Below are positions 32,358-40,886 of a stretch of 64,000 bases of DNA, piece by piece (positions within the stretch are counted from its first letter, which is position 1; the number at the start of each line of letters is the position of its first letter). The stretch is from Edaphobacillus lindanitolerans (lineage in GTDB: Bacteria; Bacillota; Bacilli; Bacillales_A; Planococcaceae), in contig NZ_FTPL01000001.1 of assembly GCF_900156305.1 (NCBI RefSeq), forward strand, positions 1,257,446 through 1,321,445, written 5' to 3'. Made by a program: the position numbers and the translations under genes. Under the pieces are notes generated by a model. That model was not told the origin of the DNA. It saw nothing but the letters and a program-made list of their open reading frames with translations, and did not search any database.

Positions 32358-33020
32358 TCATTCTCCTTCTGTTTCCGATTCCATCTCATCCAGCACATCC
32401 GGAAAAAGCATTTCATCAAACTGCTCGCCCGTCGCTTCGTCCTTCAGGATGACCGTTGTCCGGAGATCATCCGCATTCACGCCGTCGAACAGCTGGACAT
32501 ACATGCCGGCAAAGCCGACGCCGAGCAGCGCAAATCCGTCAAAGGAGTTTTCAAATTGCTCACGGTCGACCGTTACCTCAAACTTTGTGTATCTTTTGTC
32601 ATGGGTGATATCCCGGATTGACGGGTAGCCGTCGCCTTTCATCTCGTCCGTCAGCTGTTCCACACCCTCCAGCAGCTCGGCCATCATTTCCTTGTGCTGG
32701 GCCTTCGACATTTTAAACGTCACGGAGCCGTCCGCATTTTTCACTGCGTCGGCTTTCCCTTCTGCCTTCACCTGCTCAACCGCCTCGCCGACGTCTTCGC
32801 CTTCAAAGAACGAAGGCGGCACCGTCACTTCCACATTGAACAGTCCTTTGTCGACTTCTACCGCTCCGCCTTCCGCACTTTGTTTTTCCCCGCCTGCCGC
32901 TTCCCCTTTTTCCGCCGCAGCCGTCTCTTCCTTATTTGCTGCATTTTCATTTTCCGTTTTCCCGGTGGCACCGCAGCCTGCAAGCAGGGCGACCAACACG
33001 AGCATCATCCACTTTTTCAT
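32358..33020 (-). CDS. Lipoprotein of unknown function
   Basis: A 220-residue lipoprotein: lipobox LLAGC (Cys 16), about 40 residues of Ala/Glu/Lys-rich linker, and a C-terminal alpha/beta domain of about 160 residues (GLFNVEVTVPPSFFEGEDV ... VTFKMSKAQHKEMMAELL). No enzyme motif seen. Related in design to the YusW-like lipoprotein at 19796-20365. Start has GAGAAGGGAA upstream. Confidence 0.7.
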   Translation of the reverse strand: MKKWMMLVLVALLAGCGATGKTENENAANKEETAAAEKGEAAGGEKQSAEGGAVEVDKGLFNVEVTVPPSFFEGEDVGEAVEQVKAEGKADAVKNADGSVTFKMSKAQHKEMMAELLEGVEQLTDEMKGDGYPSIRDITHDKRYTKFEVTVDREQFENSFDGFALLGVGFAGMYVQLFDGVNADDLRTTVILKDEATGEQFDEMLFPDVLDEMESETEGE

Positions 33021-33111
33021 GATGAATTCCCTTCTCTCTGATGTGTTGATTTCATTCTACCAAACCCGGTCCGCCGGACCTTCCCCTGAATCGGAAAAGG
33101 TTCGCGATAAC

Positions 33112-33134
33112 AAAAAGCCCTCCGCACGGGAGGG
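33112..33134 (-). terminator. Rho-independent terminator of bioY
   Basis: Minus strand: CCCTCC-CGTGC-GGAGGG followed by CTTTTTG. Confidence 0.75.
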
Positions 33135-33151
33135 ACCTTGAGTATCTATGA

Positions 33152-33706
33152 TCACCGCAATGCCGCATGCAGCAGCCGGGCTGATTCGAGCCGCTTCCGG
33201 ATAAGCACGCCCAAGACCGCGGCGAACACCGCCTTCAGGATGTCCGGGACAATAAACGGGATCATCGCGCCGGTGAATGCGCCGGCCCAAGACAGGTTGC
33301 CCATCCATTTATACCAGACCGTTCCGGCAAACAGGATGAACAGGGCACCCGTCACGGTAGCCGCGATTCCCGCAGCCGTGTGCCGGCCGCCCTTCTCAAA
33401 AATCAGCCCGATCAGGAATACGGCCGGGATGTAGCTGAGGATGAACCCGCCCGTCGGCCCGAGAATGATGCCGAGGCCCGCCTTCATGCCGGCGAACACC
33501 GGGATGCCGACCGCGCCGAGCGCCACGTACAAAGCGGCTGAAAGCGTCCCGTACCGTTTCCCGAGAATAATGGCCATGAGCGGCAGGACCAGTGTCTGGG
33601 CGGTGAACGGAATCGGCGGCACCGGAATGATGATCTGGGCCCCCACCCCCATCAGTGCAGCAAACAGAGCTGCGAGAATCATCATCTTCAATCGTTCATT
33701 TCCCAT
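33152..33706 (-). CDS. bioY: Biotin ECF transporter S component
   Basis: A 184-residue, six-helix BioY protein: IPVPPIPFTAQTLVLPL near the N-terminus, then GAVGIPVFAG and GPTGGFILSYIPAVF of the biotin pocket. It captures biotin outside and works with the shared EcfA/A'/T module encoded elsewhere. A BirA-like inverted repeat precedes it. Confidence 0.92.
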   Translation of the reverse strand: MGNERLKMMILAALFAALMGVGAQIIIPVPPIPFTAQTLVLPLMAIILGKRYGTLSAALYVALGAVGIPVFAGMKAGLGIILGPTGGFILSYIPAVFLIGLIFEKGGRHTAAGIAATVTGALFILFAGTVWYKWMGNLSWAGAFTGAMIPFIVPDILKAVFAAVLGVLIRKRLESARLLHAALR

Positions 33707-33723
33707 ATTTCGATTCCCCTTAG

Positions 33724-33752
33724 AGTAAACATAAAATAATATTTAGTTAACA
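33724..33752. promoter_or_regulatory. BirA operator candidate upstream of bioY
   Basis: On the minus strand TGTTAAC, 15 AT-rich bases, GTTTACT: an imperfect inverted repeat with the half-sites and spacing expected for biotin repressor sites, ending about 18 bases before the bioY start. Confidence 0.55.
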
Positions 33753-33814
33753 CATTAAATCATATATACTGAAGGAAACCGAGTCAACCCGGGATATGAA
33801 AGGAGTGCCGGAAG

Positions 33815-34141
33815 ATGCAGATCCATGGCGTGGAAGTTGAGGGGCCGGTCATTGACGGGGAGACCCGCTGCGTGCATTATCACGGGGAAAAAGACCGGAT
33901 CGCCATCCGGTTCTGCTGCTGCGGAAGATGGTTTCCGTGCCATGCCTGCCATGAGGAGTCCGGCTGCGGCCATCATGCGGTGTGGCCGTCGGACCGGTTC
34001 GGCGAGGAGGCGGTCCTCTGCGGGAGCTGCGGCCGCCGGATGACGGTCCGCGGTTACCTTGAAGGGGATTCTTCCTGCCCGGGATGCGGGGCGTCCTTCA
34101 ACCCGGGATGCAAGCTTCACCGCAGGCTTTATTTCGAATGA
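33815..34141 (+). CDS. CHY-type zinc-finger protein
   Basis: A 108-residue Cys/His-rich protein: CVHYHGEKDRIAIRFCCCGRWFPCHACHEE then CGSC and CPGCGASFNPGC supply the ligands for three zinc ions, the CHY finger pattern (Hot13-like). Function in bacteria is unknown. Start has AAGGAGTG ten bases upstream. Divergent from bioY. Confidence 0.85.
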   Translation: MQIHGVEVEGPVIDGETRCVHYHGEKDRIAIRFCCCGRWFPCHACHEESGCGHHAVWPSDRFGEEAVLCGSCGRRMTVRGYLEGDSSCPGCGASFNPGCKLHRRLYFE

Positions 34142-34150
34142 AGACGAAAG

Positions 34151-34180
34151 AAAACCGCAGAACGGGTCTGCGGTTTTCCC
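34151..34180. terminator. Bidirectional rho-independent terminator
   Basis: AAAACCGCAGA, loop ACGGG, TCTGCGGTTTT. Between the convergent CHY and AI-2E-family genes. Confidence 0.85.
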
Positions 34181-34185
34181 TTTGT

Positions 34186-35274
34186 CTATTCGCTTGCCAC
34201 GTCGCTCGTGGCGGCCCGCCGGATCTGGCGGCGGTGCTCGTACAGGTTGCCGATGATCACTTTGCCGACCGCGTACGCCGGAACGGCGAGCAGGATGCCG
34301 ACGAACCCGGCAATATTGCCCGCAGCGAGGATCACCGTGATGACCGTGAGCGGGTGGATGTCGAGCGATTTGCCCATCACGTTCGGTGTGATCAGGTTGC
34401 TCTCGATCTGCTGGGCGAGGAGCATGACGATGCCGACGCCGATGAGCAGCTTCGGATCCTGGATGAGCGCGATGAGGAGCGCCGGCACGACCGACACCCA
34501 CGGACCGATGAACGGAACGAGGTTCATGAACAGTCCGAAAATGGCGAGGATGAGCGCATACTCCAGTCCGATGATCAGATATCCGATGAGCAGCATGATC
34601 CCCACGCAGAGGCTGACAAACATCTGACCCTGGATATACGTCTTGAGCGTGCGGTTGACGTCCTGCAATGTCTTGACGACGAACGTCTTCTTGTCACCTG
34701 AAAAGAACTTCGACACGAATGGTATGAAGTGCTCGTGGTCCTTCAGCATATAGACGAGGAAGAACGGAGCGAGTACGAGCATGAAGATGGTCTGGAAAAA
34801 CCCGGTCAGGAACGAGACGAGCCCGCCTCCGAGACCGAGCGCGATCTCATTCACCCGGTCCCTCGCGGACTGGATGCCATTCTCGATGAAGTCCGGCCAT
34901 TCATCCCGGCGGTCGAGCACGTAATTCACCGACTCCTCGACTTTGTCCGTAATTTCCGGCAGGTTGTCGGTGAACGCGTTCACCTGCTTGTTGATCATCG
35001 GACCGACCATCGCATACAGGGCCCAAAAGACCCCGACGATCAGGATGAGACAGCTGAGGATGCTCGCCCATCTCGGGAACCGGTATTTCTCCAGCAGCCG
35101 CTGGACGGGCTCTGTCAGGTAGAACAGCACTCCGCCGACGAGCAGCGGCAGGAAGATCGTCTTCAGGATAATGAGGATCGGAGAGAAGATCCCTTTGATA
35201 TCAATAAAGAAATGCACAATGAGCAGGGCGAGCAGAATGCCGACCCCCGCCTGGAACCATAGTTTCTTTGTCAT
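34186..35274 (-). CDS. AI-2E-family (YdbI/PerM-like) transporter
   Basis: A 362-residue UPF0118/AI-2E family membrane protein with seven to eight helices, a large extracytoplasmic region after helix 3 (residues about 85-150) and the conserved tail region FVGILLAVPAYAVGKVIIGNLYEHRR. Members have been tied to sodium/proton antiport and signal export; substrate cannot be read. Start preceded by GGAAGGGG. Confidence 0.85.
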   Translation of the reverse strand: MTKKLWFQAGVGILLALLIVHFFIDIKGIFSPILIILKTIFLPLLVGGVLFYLTEPVQRLLEKYRFPRWASILSCLILIVGVFWALYAMVGPMINKQVNAFTDNLPEITDKVEESVNYVLDRRDEWPDFIENGIQSARDRVNEIALGLGGGLVSFLTGFFQTIFMLVLAPFFLVYMLKDHEHFIPFVSKFFSGDKKTFVVKTLQDVNRTLKTYIQGQMFVSLCVGIMLLIGYLIIGLEYALILAIFGLFMNLVPFIGPWVSVVPALLIALIQDPKLLIGVGIVMLLAQQIESNLITPNVMGKSLDIHPLTVITVILAAGNIAGFVGILLAVPAYAVGKVIIGNLYEHRRQIRRAATSDVASE

Positions 35275-35368
35275 AGGCGCCCCTTCCGCTTCAGTTCAAG
35301 TTGATCTTCATCAAGTATAACTGTTCATACGGATGCGGGCACCCATGGTTTCAAAGAAAAAGAGAAGT

Positions 35369-36220
35369 TCACACAAGGGAGAGGCGGTTTCCGGACGGGT
35401 CTGTGACCGATATCCGCCCTTCACGCTCCGCCGGCTCAAAACCGAGGGCGCGAAGCCGGCCCGCGGCTTCCTGCTTGGATGTTTCATCGGGATAGACGAC
35501 CGAAAACTCGGCAAGCCCCGCACTGTCGCTTCCTTGGGGCGGAGCACCGGCTCCGTTCCAAGTATTCAGGCCGATATGGTGATGGTATCCGGCGGTGGAC
35601 ATGAAGAGGGCCTGGGGATACCGGCTGACCACTTCAAACCCGAGGCCTTCCCCGTAAAACTGCCGCGCCGCCTCCAGATCCGAGACATGCAGGTGAATAT
35701 GGCCCATCAGTGTCTGTTCCGGTATACCGGCCCATTTGACGCCCTGTGCATCCGCGGCCGCAAGGATTGCCTGCGCATCGAGCGGATCGGTCGCCATCCG
35801 CACCTCCGGCCCTTCCCAGATCCAGCCTTCCGGGGGCAGGTCACGGTAGATCTCGATGCCGTTTCCTTCCGGATCATTGAGATAAATCGCCTCGCTCACG
35901 AGATGATCGGCGGCCCCGAGTCCGATTCCATGCACGCTGAGATGACGGATGGCGGCCCCCAGGTCTTCCCTGGAAGGCAGCAGGAGAGCAAAATGATAAA
36001 GTCCGGCACGGCGGGGAAGCTTTGGATGGAGTCCTTCGCGCTCGTTCAGCACGAGGAGCGGCGTCCGGCCGTCCGCGGTCAGTTCCACCCTCTGGCCCTG
36101 CTCTTCTAGGATCCGCAGGCCGATCACTTCCGTGTAGAATCCGGTCATTTCCGCCAGATCGAGAACATTCAATTCGACTGCCCCGACATGGGTCGCCGGC
36201 TGCTTATGAAACTGAGACAT
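35369..36220 (-). CDS. Two-domain extradiol dioxygenase/VOC protein (CatE-like)
   Basis: A 283-residue protein with four VOC modules in two pairs. Metal ligands in the C-terminal pair are expected at H in GHIHLHVSDLE, H in YHHHIGLN and a late E, as in catechol-2,3-dioxygenase CatE of Bacillus. It would cleave catechols or related quinol compounds. Start after AAAGGAGGAG. Divergent to an HxlR-type regulator gene, as with the YodB/CatR-controlled catDE genes, with two palindromic operators in between. Confidence 0.8.
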   Translation of the reverse strand: MSQFHKQPATHVGAVELNVLDLAEMTGFYTEVIGLRILEEQGQRVELTADGRTPLLVLNEREGLHPKLPRRAGLYHFALLLPSREDLGAAIRHLSVHGIGLGAADHLVSEAIYLNDPEGNGIEIYRDLPPEGWIWEGPEVRMATDPLDAQAILAAADAQGVKWAGIPEQTLMGHIHLHVSDLEAARQFYGEGLGFEVVSRYPQALFMSTAGYHHHIGLNTWNGAGAPPQGSDSAGLAEFSVVYPDETSKQEAAGRLRALGFEPAEREGRISVTDPSGNRLSLV

Positions 36221-36248
36221 GTCGTCTCCTCCTTTTATGCATTTAATA

Positions 36249-36263
36249 GTTACGTTTAGTAAC
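36249..36263. promoter_or_regulatory. HxlR-type operator 1
   Basis: GTTAC-GTTTA-GTAAC, an inverted repeat with five-base spacer in the divergent intergenic region. Confidence 0.65.
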
Positions 36264-36283
36264 CACTTTACCGGTCACATGAA

Positions 36284-36298
36284 GTTACGTCAAGTAAC
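36284..36298. promoter_or_regulatory. HxlR-type operator 2
   Basis: GTTAC-GTCAA-GTAAC, second copy of the same palindrome 35 bp from the first. The pair probably allows the neighbouring regulator to control both divergent genes. Confidence 0.65.
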
Positions 36299-36356
36299 CG
36301 AGTTGCTACCTTTTGACGATTTGACTGTGTTAAACTGTGCGCAAGGAGTGATTTTC

Positions 36357-36686
36357 ATGAATCGAACGGAATTGTGCCCCCGATTTGAACAGGCGGTCTC
36401 CCTGCTCAGCCGCCGCTGGAATGCACTGATCATTTATTCCCTTCTCGACGGGCCTAGCCGGTTCTGTGAGGTCACGGAAACCATCGGGATCAGCAACCGT
36501 CTGTTATCCGAACGTCTTAAGGAACTTGAGACGGACGGCATCGTCAGCCGGACGGTCTCCGGCGATTCCCCCGTGCGCATCCAATATAGCCTGACTGAAA
36601 AGGGAATGGCCCTGCTTCCTGTGCTGCAGGAGCTTGAGTCATGGGCAACCAAGTGGGTCGACCCGGCCCCGGAACCGGCAGAATAA
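36357..36686 (+). CDS. HxlR/DUF24-family regulator (CatR/YodB-like)
   Basis: A 109-residue winged-helix regulator. CPRFEQAVSLLSRRWNALIIYSLLDGPSRFCEVTETI is the HxlR hallmark, with a conserved N-terminal Cys (C7) that senses quinones or electrophiles in YodB and CatR. Start at 36357 after AAGGAGTG. Divergent from the CatE-like dioxygenase gene; likely represses it and itself through the GTTAC-N5-GTAAC palindromes. Confidence 0.88.
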   Translation: MNRTELCPRFEQAVSLLSRRWNALIIYSLLDGPSRFCEVTETIGISNRLLSERLKELETDGIVSRTVSGDSPVRIQYSLTEKGMALLPVLQELESWATKWVDPAPEPAE

Positions 36687-36706
36687 ACACGACTGAATCA
36701 AGCAAA

Positions 36707-36718
36707 GCAATATATTGC
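36707..36718. promoter_or_regulatory. Palindrome upstream of the GntR gene
   Basis: GCAATATATTGC, a perfect 12-bp palindrome, about 20 bp upstream of a TATAAT (36743-36748 region). Could be an autoregulatory operator. Confidence 0.4.
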
Positions 36719-36794
36719 ATACCATTTGGGTCGGATTTGAAGTATAATCAGTGCATGAGACCCAATTTCTTCTGGGACAGGGGGGAGAAAAGAT

Positions 36795-37466
36795 ATGCCG
36801 ATTCCTTCGGATCATTCAAGACCGGTGCGGCTGACCGCCAAGGAAGCTGCATTCAACCAACTGCAGCACTGGATCATTGACGGGACGCTGCAGCCGGGAG
36901 AAAAACTGAACGACCTGGAGATCGCCCAGGCCCTCGGCGTCAGCCGGACCCCCGTCCGGGAATCCCTGCAGCTTCTGGAAACCCAGGGGTTCGTCAAAAT
37001 GTACCCCGGGAAAGCCACCCAAGTAACCGAAGTGGATCCCGAGGCCATCAATGACCTGCTGCCGCCGCTTGCGGCCCTGCAGGCACTGTCAGCGGAAATC
37101 GCGACGCCCAAGCTCGACGAAGAAACGGCCGATCTCCTGACCGAGGCGAATGAAGGCTTTGCAGAGGCCGTCCGCTCCGGCAACGACGAGACGGCGCTCC
37201 GGATTGATGAGGAGTTTCACCAGATCATCGTGGACACGGCCGGAAACTCTTATATCCAGTCGGTCGTGAACAATCTTCAGGCACATGTCCGCCGGCAGTT
37301 CTTCCATGATGCGATCGTGCTCAGGGAACAGTCGGTCCAGGAGCATGAGGCCATCATCGAGGCGATGAAAGCGGGAAACGGAGAAAAAGCCGCCGACATC
37401 ATGAAGACCAACTGGCTATCGGCCATCGACGAACTGAAAGCGATCCGGAATGCAAAATCATCATGA
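36795..37466 (+). CDS. GntR-family regulator (FadR/FCD subfamily)
   Basis: A 223-residue regulator: winged helix at residues 15-75 (GEKLNDLEIAQALGVSRTPVRESLQLLETQGFV) and an all-helical FCD ligand domain from about 85, with D/H metal ligands in DEEFHQIIVDTAGN and later H residues (HVRRQFF, EHEAII). Ligands are usually small organic acids. Target genes unknown; none of its neighbours is an obvious catabolic operon. Preceded by GGGGGGAG and a TATAAT promoter. Confidence 0.88.
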   Translation: MPIPSDHSRPVRLTAKEAAFNQLQHWIIDGTLQPGEKLNDLEIAQALGVSRTPVRESLQLLETQGFVKMYPGKATQVTEVDPEAINDLLPPLAALQALSAEIATPKLDEETADLLTEANEGFAEAVRSGNDETALRIDEEFHQIIVDTAGNSYIQSVVNNLQAHVRRQFFHDAIVLREQSVQEHEAIIEAMKAGNGEKAADIMKTNWLSAIDELKAIRNAKSS

Positions 37467-37501
37467 AAAAGCCGACGGAATCATCATTCCGCCGGCTTTT
37501 T
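37466..37501. terminator. Bidirectional rho-independent terminator
   Basis: AAAAAGCCGACGGAAT, loop, ATTCCGCCGGCTTTTT. Between convergent GntR and brnQ genes. Confidence 0.9.
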
Positions 37502-37527
37502 CGTGTTCAATTTGCAATGGGGGCCCT

Positions 37528-38892
37528 TCAGGCTTCCACGCTTGCCGGTTCGGACGAGAGCCCGAGGAGCCGGGAAATGATGCCCGTGATGAGCATCACG
37601 GCGACGACGGGAACCACCCATCCCAGACCGTCGCTATAAAGCGGCAGGTACTCTTCAAACAGGTGAATGACCGGGTTCAGCCAGCCAAATTCCGTTTCAA
37701 GAGAAGCGGCAAGGGACTTCAGTCCATCGATGAGCCCGATCACGAATGCCACAGCGGTTGCCGCAACATATACGAGCCGTGAGTGATGGAACAGACGGGA
37801 GGAGAACGTCAGAAGCAGCAGCGAGATGGCGAGCGGATACAAGAACATCAGGACCGGTATGGAATAAGTGATGATCTTGGAAAGCCCGAAGTTGGCAACG
37901 ACGAATGAAAAGACCGTGAATATCGTCACCCATGCCTTGTAGCCGATTTTCGGGACGATCAGGCTGAAATACTCGCCGCATGCCGTCATGAGGCCGATCG
38001 CCGTCGTCAGGCATGCCAATGTAATGACCACTGCCATCAGGATCGTACCGAACGGGCCGAAGTAATGCTCCGCGGCGGAGCTCAGCACAGGACCGCCCGT
38101 TTTAAACAGTCCGAACTTCTCCACGCTTGTTGCGCCGATCCACGCGATTCCGATGTACAGCACGCCGAGGAGCACGATGGCGGTCAGGCCGGACTTGAAT
38201 GTGGCGTTGAGTATTCCTTTTCTCGACGTCACGCCCATCCCTTTCACTGCGCTGATCACGATGATGGCGAACACGAGCGCGGCAATCGCGTCCATGGTGT
38301 TGTAACCTTCCGTGAATCCTTTGACGAACGAGCCGTTTGCATAAGGCGCCTGCACTTCTCCGATGCCGCCCAGCGGGTTGAACACGGAGAAGCCGATCAG
38401 GATCAGCAGAAGGACCACGATCCCCGGAGCCAGAAATTTCCCCACCCGGTCCACAATCTTTGCCGGATTGAGCGAAAGCCAGAGCGTTACGCCGAAGAAT
38501 ACGAATGTGAACAGGAGCAGAGGGAGGGCACCCGCATCCTGGCCGACAAACGGGATGATTCCGATTTCATAGGCCACGGCACCGGTCCGCGGAGCGGCAA
38601 AGAACGGGCCGATTGTCAGATAAAGAACCGCCGAGAACAGAAGTCCGTACAGCGGATGGATCCGGCTCGCCAGTTCCTGGAGGTTCCGGCTTCCGGAATA
38701 TCCGATGGCCAGGACGCTCAGGAACGGCAGCCCGACACCCGTGATAAGAAATCCGATGAGCGCCGGCCAAAGCTGGTCTCCCGCCAGCTGTCCGAGCTGC
38801 GCCGGAAAAATAAGATTGCCCGCACCGAAGAACAGGGCAAACAGCATGACACCAATGACCAAGTAACTAGAAAAGGGTAACTTCTCCTGCAT
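37528..38892 (-). CDS. brnQ: Branched-chain amino acid:cation symporter
   Basis: A 454-residue BrnQ/LIVCS family transporter with about 12 helices; the N-terminal VIGVMLFALFFGAGNLIFPAQLGQLAG is diagnostic. Imports leucine, isoleucine or valine with Na+. ATG 38892 is preferred over a TTG eight codons upstream; GAGAGG precedes it. A promoter with TTGCAT-N17-TAGGAT is visible about 100 bp upstream. Confidence 0.9.
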   Translation of the reverse strand: MQEKLPFSSYLVIGVMLFALFFGAGNLIFPAQLGQLAGDQLWPALIGFLITGVGLPFLSVLAIGYSGSRNLQELASRIHPLYGLLFSAVLYLTIGPFFAAPRTGAVAYEIGIIPFVGQDAGALPLLLFTFVFFGVTLWLSLNPAKIVDRVGKFLAPGIVVLLLILIGFSVFNPLGGIGEVQAPYANGSFVKGFTEGYNTMDAIAALVFAIIVISAVKGMGVTSRKGILNATFKSGLTAIVLLGVLYIGIAWIGATSVEKFGLFKTGGPVLSSAAEHYFGPFGTILMAVVITLACLTTAIGLMTACGEYFSLIVPKIGYKAWVTIFTVFSFVVANFGLSKIITYSIPVLMFLYPLAISLLLLTFSSRLFHHSRLVYVAATAVAFVIGLIDGLKSLAASLETEFGWLNPVIHLFEEYLPLYSDGLGWVVPVVAVMLITGIISRLLGLSSEPASVEA

Positions 38893-38989
38893 GATTACCA
38901 GGATCCTCTCTTTCAAAACTTACCGATAACGGTAGAATATTCAGCCTTTTTTGACTGATTTCGACATATACAATATATCAGCGTCCTTC

Positions 38990-39018
38990 ATCCTACTATG
39001 AATGTTATTAGAATGCAA
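38990..39018 (-). promoter_or_regulatory. Sigma-A-type promoter of brnQ
   Basis: Minus strand TTGCAT (39018-39013), 17-bp spacer, TAGGAT (38995-38990). The leader of about 90 nt has no T-box signature that I can see. Confidence 0.5.
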
Positions 39019-39073
39019 ACTATTTGTGTCTGATATTTTGTACTTGTCTTAATATGGACTTTTTTTCATCTCT

Positions 39074-39099
39074 GTTTATGTCCATTGGAAGCCGGGAAT
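39074..39099 (+). promoter_or_regulatory. Sigma-B-type promoter
   Basis: GTTTAT, 14 bases, GGGAAT: close to the sigma-B consensus GTTTAA-N12-15-GGGWAW, 38 bp upstream of a small stress-type gene. Confidence 0.6.
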
Positions 39100-39136
39100 A
39101 CAGAGGACAGATGCAAAATCAAAGGAGGACGTTGAT

Positions 39137-39346
39137 ATGAACCGAAACAAAGCGATGCTCGCAGCGGTCGGGCTCGGCGCCGCCTATCTGATGAGGAACA
39201 AAGACTCCAGAGACAAGCTGAAGAAGCAGTTCGACAACTTCTCCGGCACACAGGGCAACACCCCCAAACGCCAGTCGCAGATGGACAATGGCAAAAGCAA
39301 TCAATCCGGCAAAAAAGGCGGATTGCTCACAAGCATTTTTGACTGA
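39137..39346 (+). CDS. Small hypothetical protein, probable stress gene
   Basis: A 69-residue basic protein: a short hydrophobic N-terminus (AMLAAVGLGAAYLM) then a hydrophilic Lys/Gln/Ser-rich tail. Similar small proteins are common in Planococcaceae but have no known role. AAAGGAGG precedes the start. The sigma-B-type promoter upstream suggests general-stress induction. Single gene with its own strong terminator. Confidence 0.7.
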   Translation: MNRNKAMLAAVGLGAAYLMRNKDSRDKLKKQFDNFSGTQGNTPKRQSQMDNGKSNQSGKKGGLLTSIFD

Positions 39347-39360
39347 TCCGGGTATTCAAA

Positions 39361-39394
39361 ACCCCGAAGGAGGCGTGCCTCCTTCGGGGTTTTC
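39361..39394 (+). terminator. Strong rho-independent terminator
   Basis: ACCCCGAAGGAGG, loop CGTG, CCTCCTTCGGGGT, then TTT. Confidence 0.9.
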
Positions 39395-39475
39395 TGATGC
39401 TCTCAGCCGAACAGAAACGAACGGCGGAGAGCATCGTTGTGCAGTCCGCCGTTTCTGAATAATATATTGACGCCA

Positions 39476-40414
39476 TCATTGTGCGACGGCGCTTGCCTGT
39501 TTTCTTTCCGCTTTCTTCACAAGCCAGATGCTCGCTTCATAAAGCACAGCCATCGGGATCAAGACGAGAAGCTGGCTGATGAAGTCGGGCGGTGTGATGA
39601 GTGCGGAAATGATCGCGATCGAAACATACGACCATTTTCGCACGTTCTTCATCGAATCGGACGTCAGCAGACCGATCGACCCGAGGAACAGGGCTACGAT
39701 CGGCAGCTCGAACAGAAGACCGATCGGCATCGTGGTCATGAGCAGGAACCGCATGTATTCCTGTGCGGACACCATCACGTCAAAGTTGGCTGCACCCAGC
39801 CCCAGGAGGAAACCGTAGCTGAGCGGGTGGATGACGAAGTAGCCGAACGCCACGCCCGCAATGAACAGGACGAGCATCACCGGCGAATACAATCCGATGA
39901 ACTTCGCCTCATTCTCGTTGAGGCCGGGTTTCACGAACTGCCAGATGAAGTGGCAGAGGAACGGAAGCGATAATCCGATGGCAATCGCTCCGGACATCGT
40001 CATGTAGAATTTCACCACTTCGAGCGGTCCGAGAATGACCAGCTGGTGGCCTTTCGTCACATAGGGGAACCATAGGTTGATGGTCGAGAAGACCCCGATG
40101 AAGAACCCCAGAAAGACCACGACCGCCTTGATGAGCGCTTTTCTCAAATCATTGAGGTGGGTCACATAGGTTTCGTGCAGGCCCGGCTCTTCTCCGTCCG
40201 CCCCATTTTGGCCAGGAGGCGGATCTTCCGGTGGAGGCGGGCCACCTGCACGATGATCCTGCGCATTTTCTGCAAGAACTTCCGCTGTCGCTGCCGCTTC
40301 GGCCTCTTTCCCGGCACGCTCTCCAGCCGTTTCGGACGCGGATTTCGCCGCCTCCGCTTTCTTCTTGTCAAGCGGACTCAGGACAGTTTTGTAATCATTG
40401 CCGTACGGGTCCAT
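39476..40414 (-). CDS. tatC: Sec-independent translocase TatC with long N-terminal extension
   Basis: A 312-residue TatC. The canonical domain begins near residue 83 (HLNDLRKALIKAVVVFLGFF) and contains six helices with PFLCHFIWQFVKPGLNENEAK and the late SALITPPDFISQLLVLIP. The first about 80 residues are an extra, Ala/Glu/Lys- and Pro-rich cytoplasmic segment not found in ordinary TatC (about 240-250 residues). AGGATG precedes the first ATG, supporting the long form. It forms the translocase with the adjacent TatA and sits with a Tat-dependent oxidoreductase. Confidence 0.92.
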   Translation of the reverse strand: MDPYGNDYKTVLSPLDKKKAEAAKSASETAGERAGKEAEAAATAEVLAENAQDHRAGGPPPPEDPPPGQNGADGEEPGLHETYVTHLNDLRKALIKAVVVFLGFFIGVFSTINLWFPYVTKGHQLVILGPLEVVKFYMTMSGAIAIGLSLPFLCHFIWQFVKPGLNENEAKFIGLYSPVMLVLFIAGVAFGYFVIHPLSYGFLLGLGAANFDVMVSAQEYMRFLLMTTMPIGLLFELPIVALFLGSIGLLTSDSMKNVRKWSYVSIAIISALITPPDFISQLLVLIPMAVLYEASIWLVKKAERKQASAVAQ

Positions 40415-40442
40415 CCAATCACATCCTGTCTATCCATCAAAT

Positions 40443-40501
40443 CTGCCGGCAAAAGGCCGGCCGGCTGCCGATTGGCGTTCCGGCCGGCCCGCCGGCGAGC
40501 A
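40443..40501. repeat. Large GC-rich hairpin between tatA and tatC
   Basis: GGCCGGCCGG (40455-40464) pairs perfectly with CCGGCCGGCC (40480-40489); GCCGGC (40445-40450) pairs with GCCGGC (40491-40496). No T-run on the minus strand, so it is more likely an mRNA stabiliser or processing site than a terminator, setting a tatA:tatC ratio. Confidence 0.7.
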
Positions 40502-40504
40502 GTC

Positions 40505-40705
40505 TTATTTCTTTTCGCCCAGTTCCTCTTTACGGACTTTGTCCTCATCGTCATCCATGATGTCTTTGGCTGATCTCTTGAATTCTGAAAGCGTCTTTCC
40601 GACGGCCGAACCGACTTCCGGCAACTTTCTCGGCCCGAAGAGAATGAGGACGATGACCAGGATGATGATCAGTCCCGGTACTCCGATGCTTGCAATGCCT
40701 CCCAT
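40505..40705 (-). CDS. tatA: Sec-independent translocase TatA
   Basis: A 66-residue TatA: short N-terminus, one membrane helix (about 9-24), the conserved [21 protein letters not shown] amphipathic helix and an acidic/basic tail. Oligomerises to form the Tat pore with TatC. AAAAGGAGG precedes the start. Confidence 0.93.
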   Translation of the reverse strand: MGGIASIGVPGLIIILVIVLILFGPRKLPEVGSAVGKTLSEFKRSAKDIMDDDEDKVRKEELGEKK

Positions 40706-40886
40706 GGGAATTGCCTCCTTTTGGATGAAATTTGGCGGAGCCCGAAAACGGCCCGCTCCGCTTTTCTTTGTCCGGCTGCGGGCGGCAGGGGCTCGGGGTC
40801 ATAAGTCACGCCGCGCCGTGAGGCAGGCTTCACTCTGCGTCCTTCCTTATGCCTGTCGCCCCTGGACGGCCGCCCTCCGCTTTTCT

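Noticed and set aside
33755..34501. 248-codon minus-strand frame over CHY and AI-2E genes
   Set aside because: Overlaps two genes with clear family motifs in other frames and crosses a bidirectional terminator.
38893..39060. T-box or other riboswitch upstream of brnQ
   Set aside because: Leader is about 90 nt, AT-rich, with no T-box sequence, anti-terminator or terminator.
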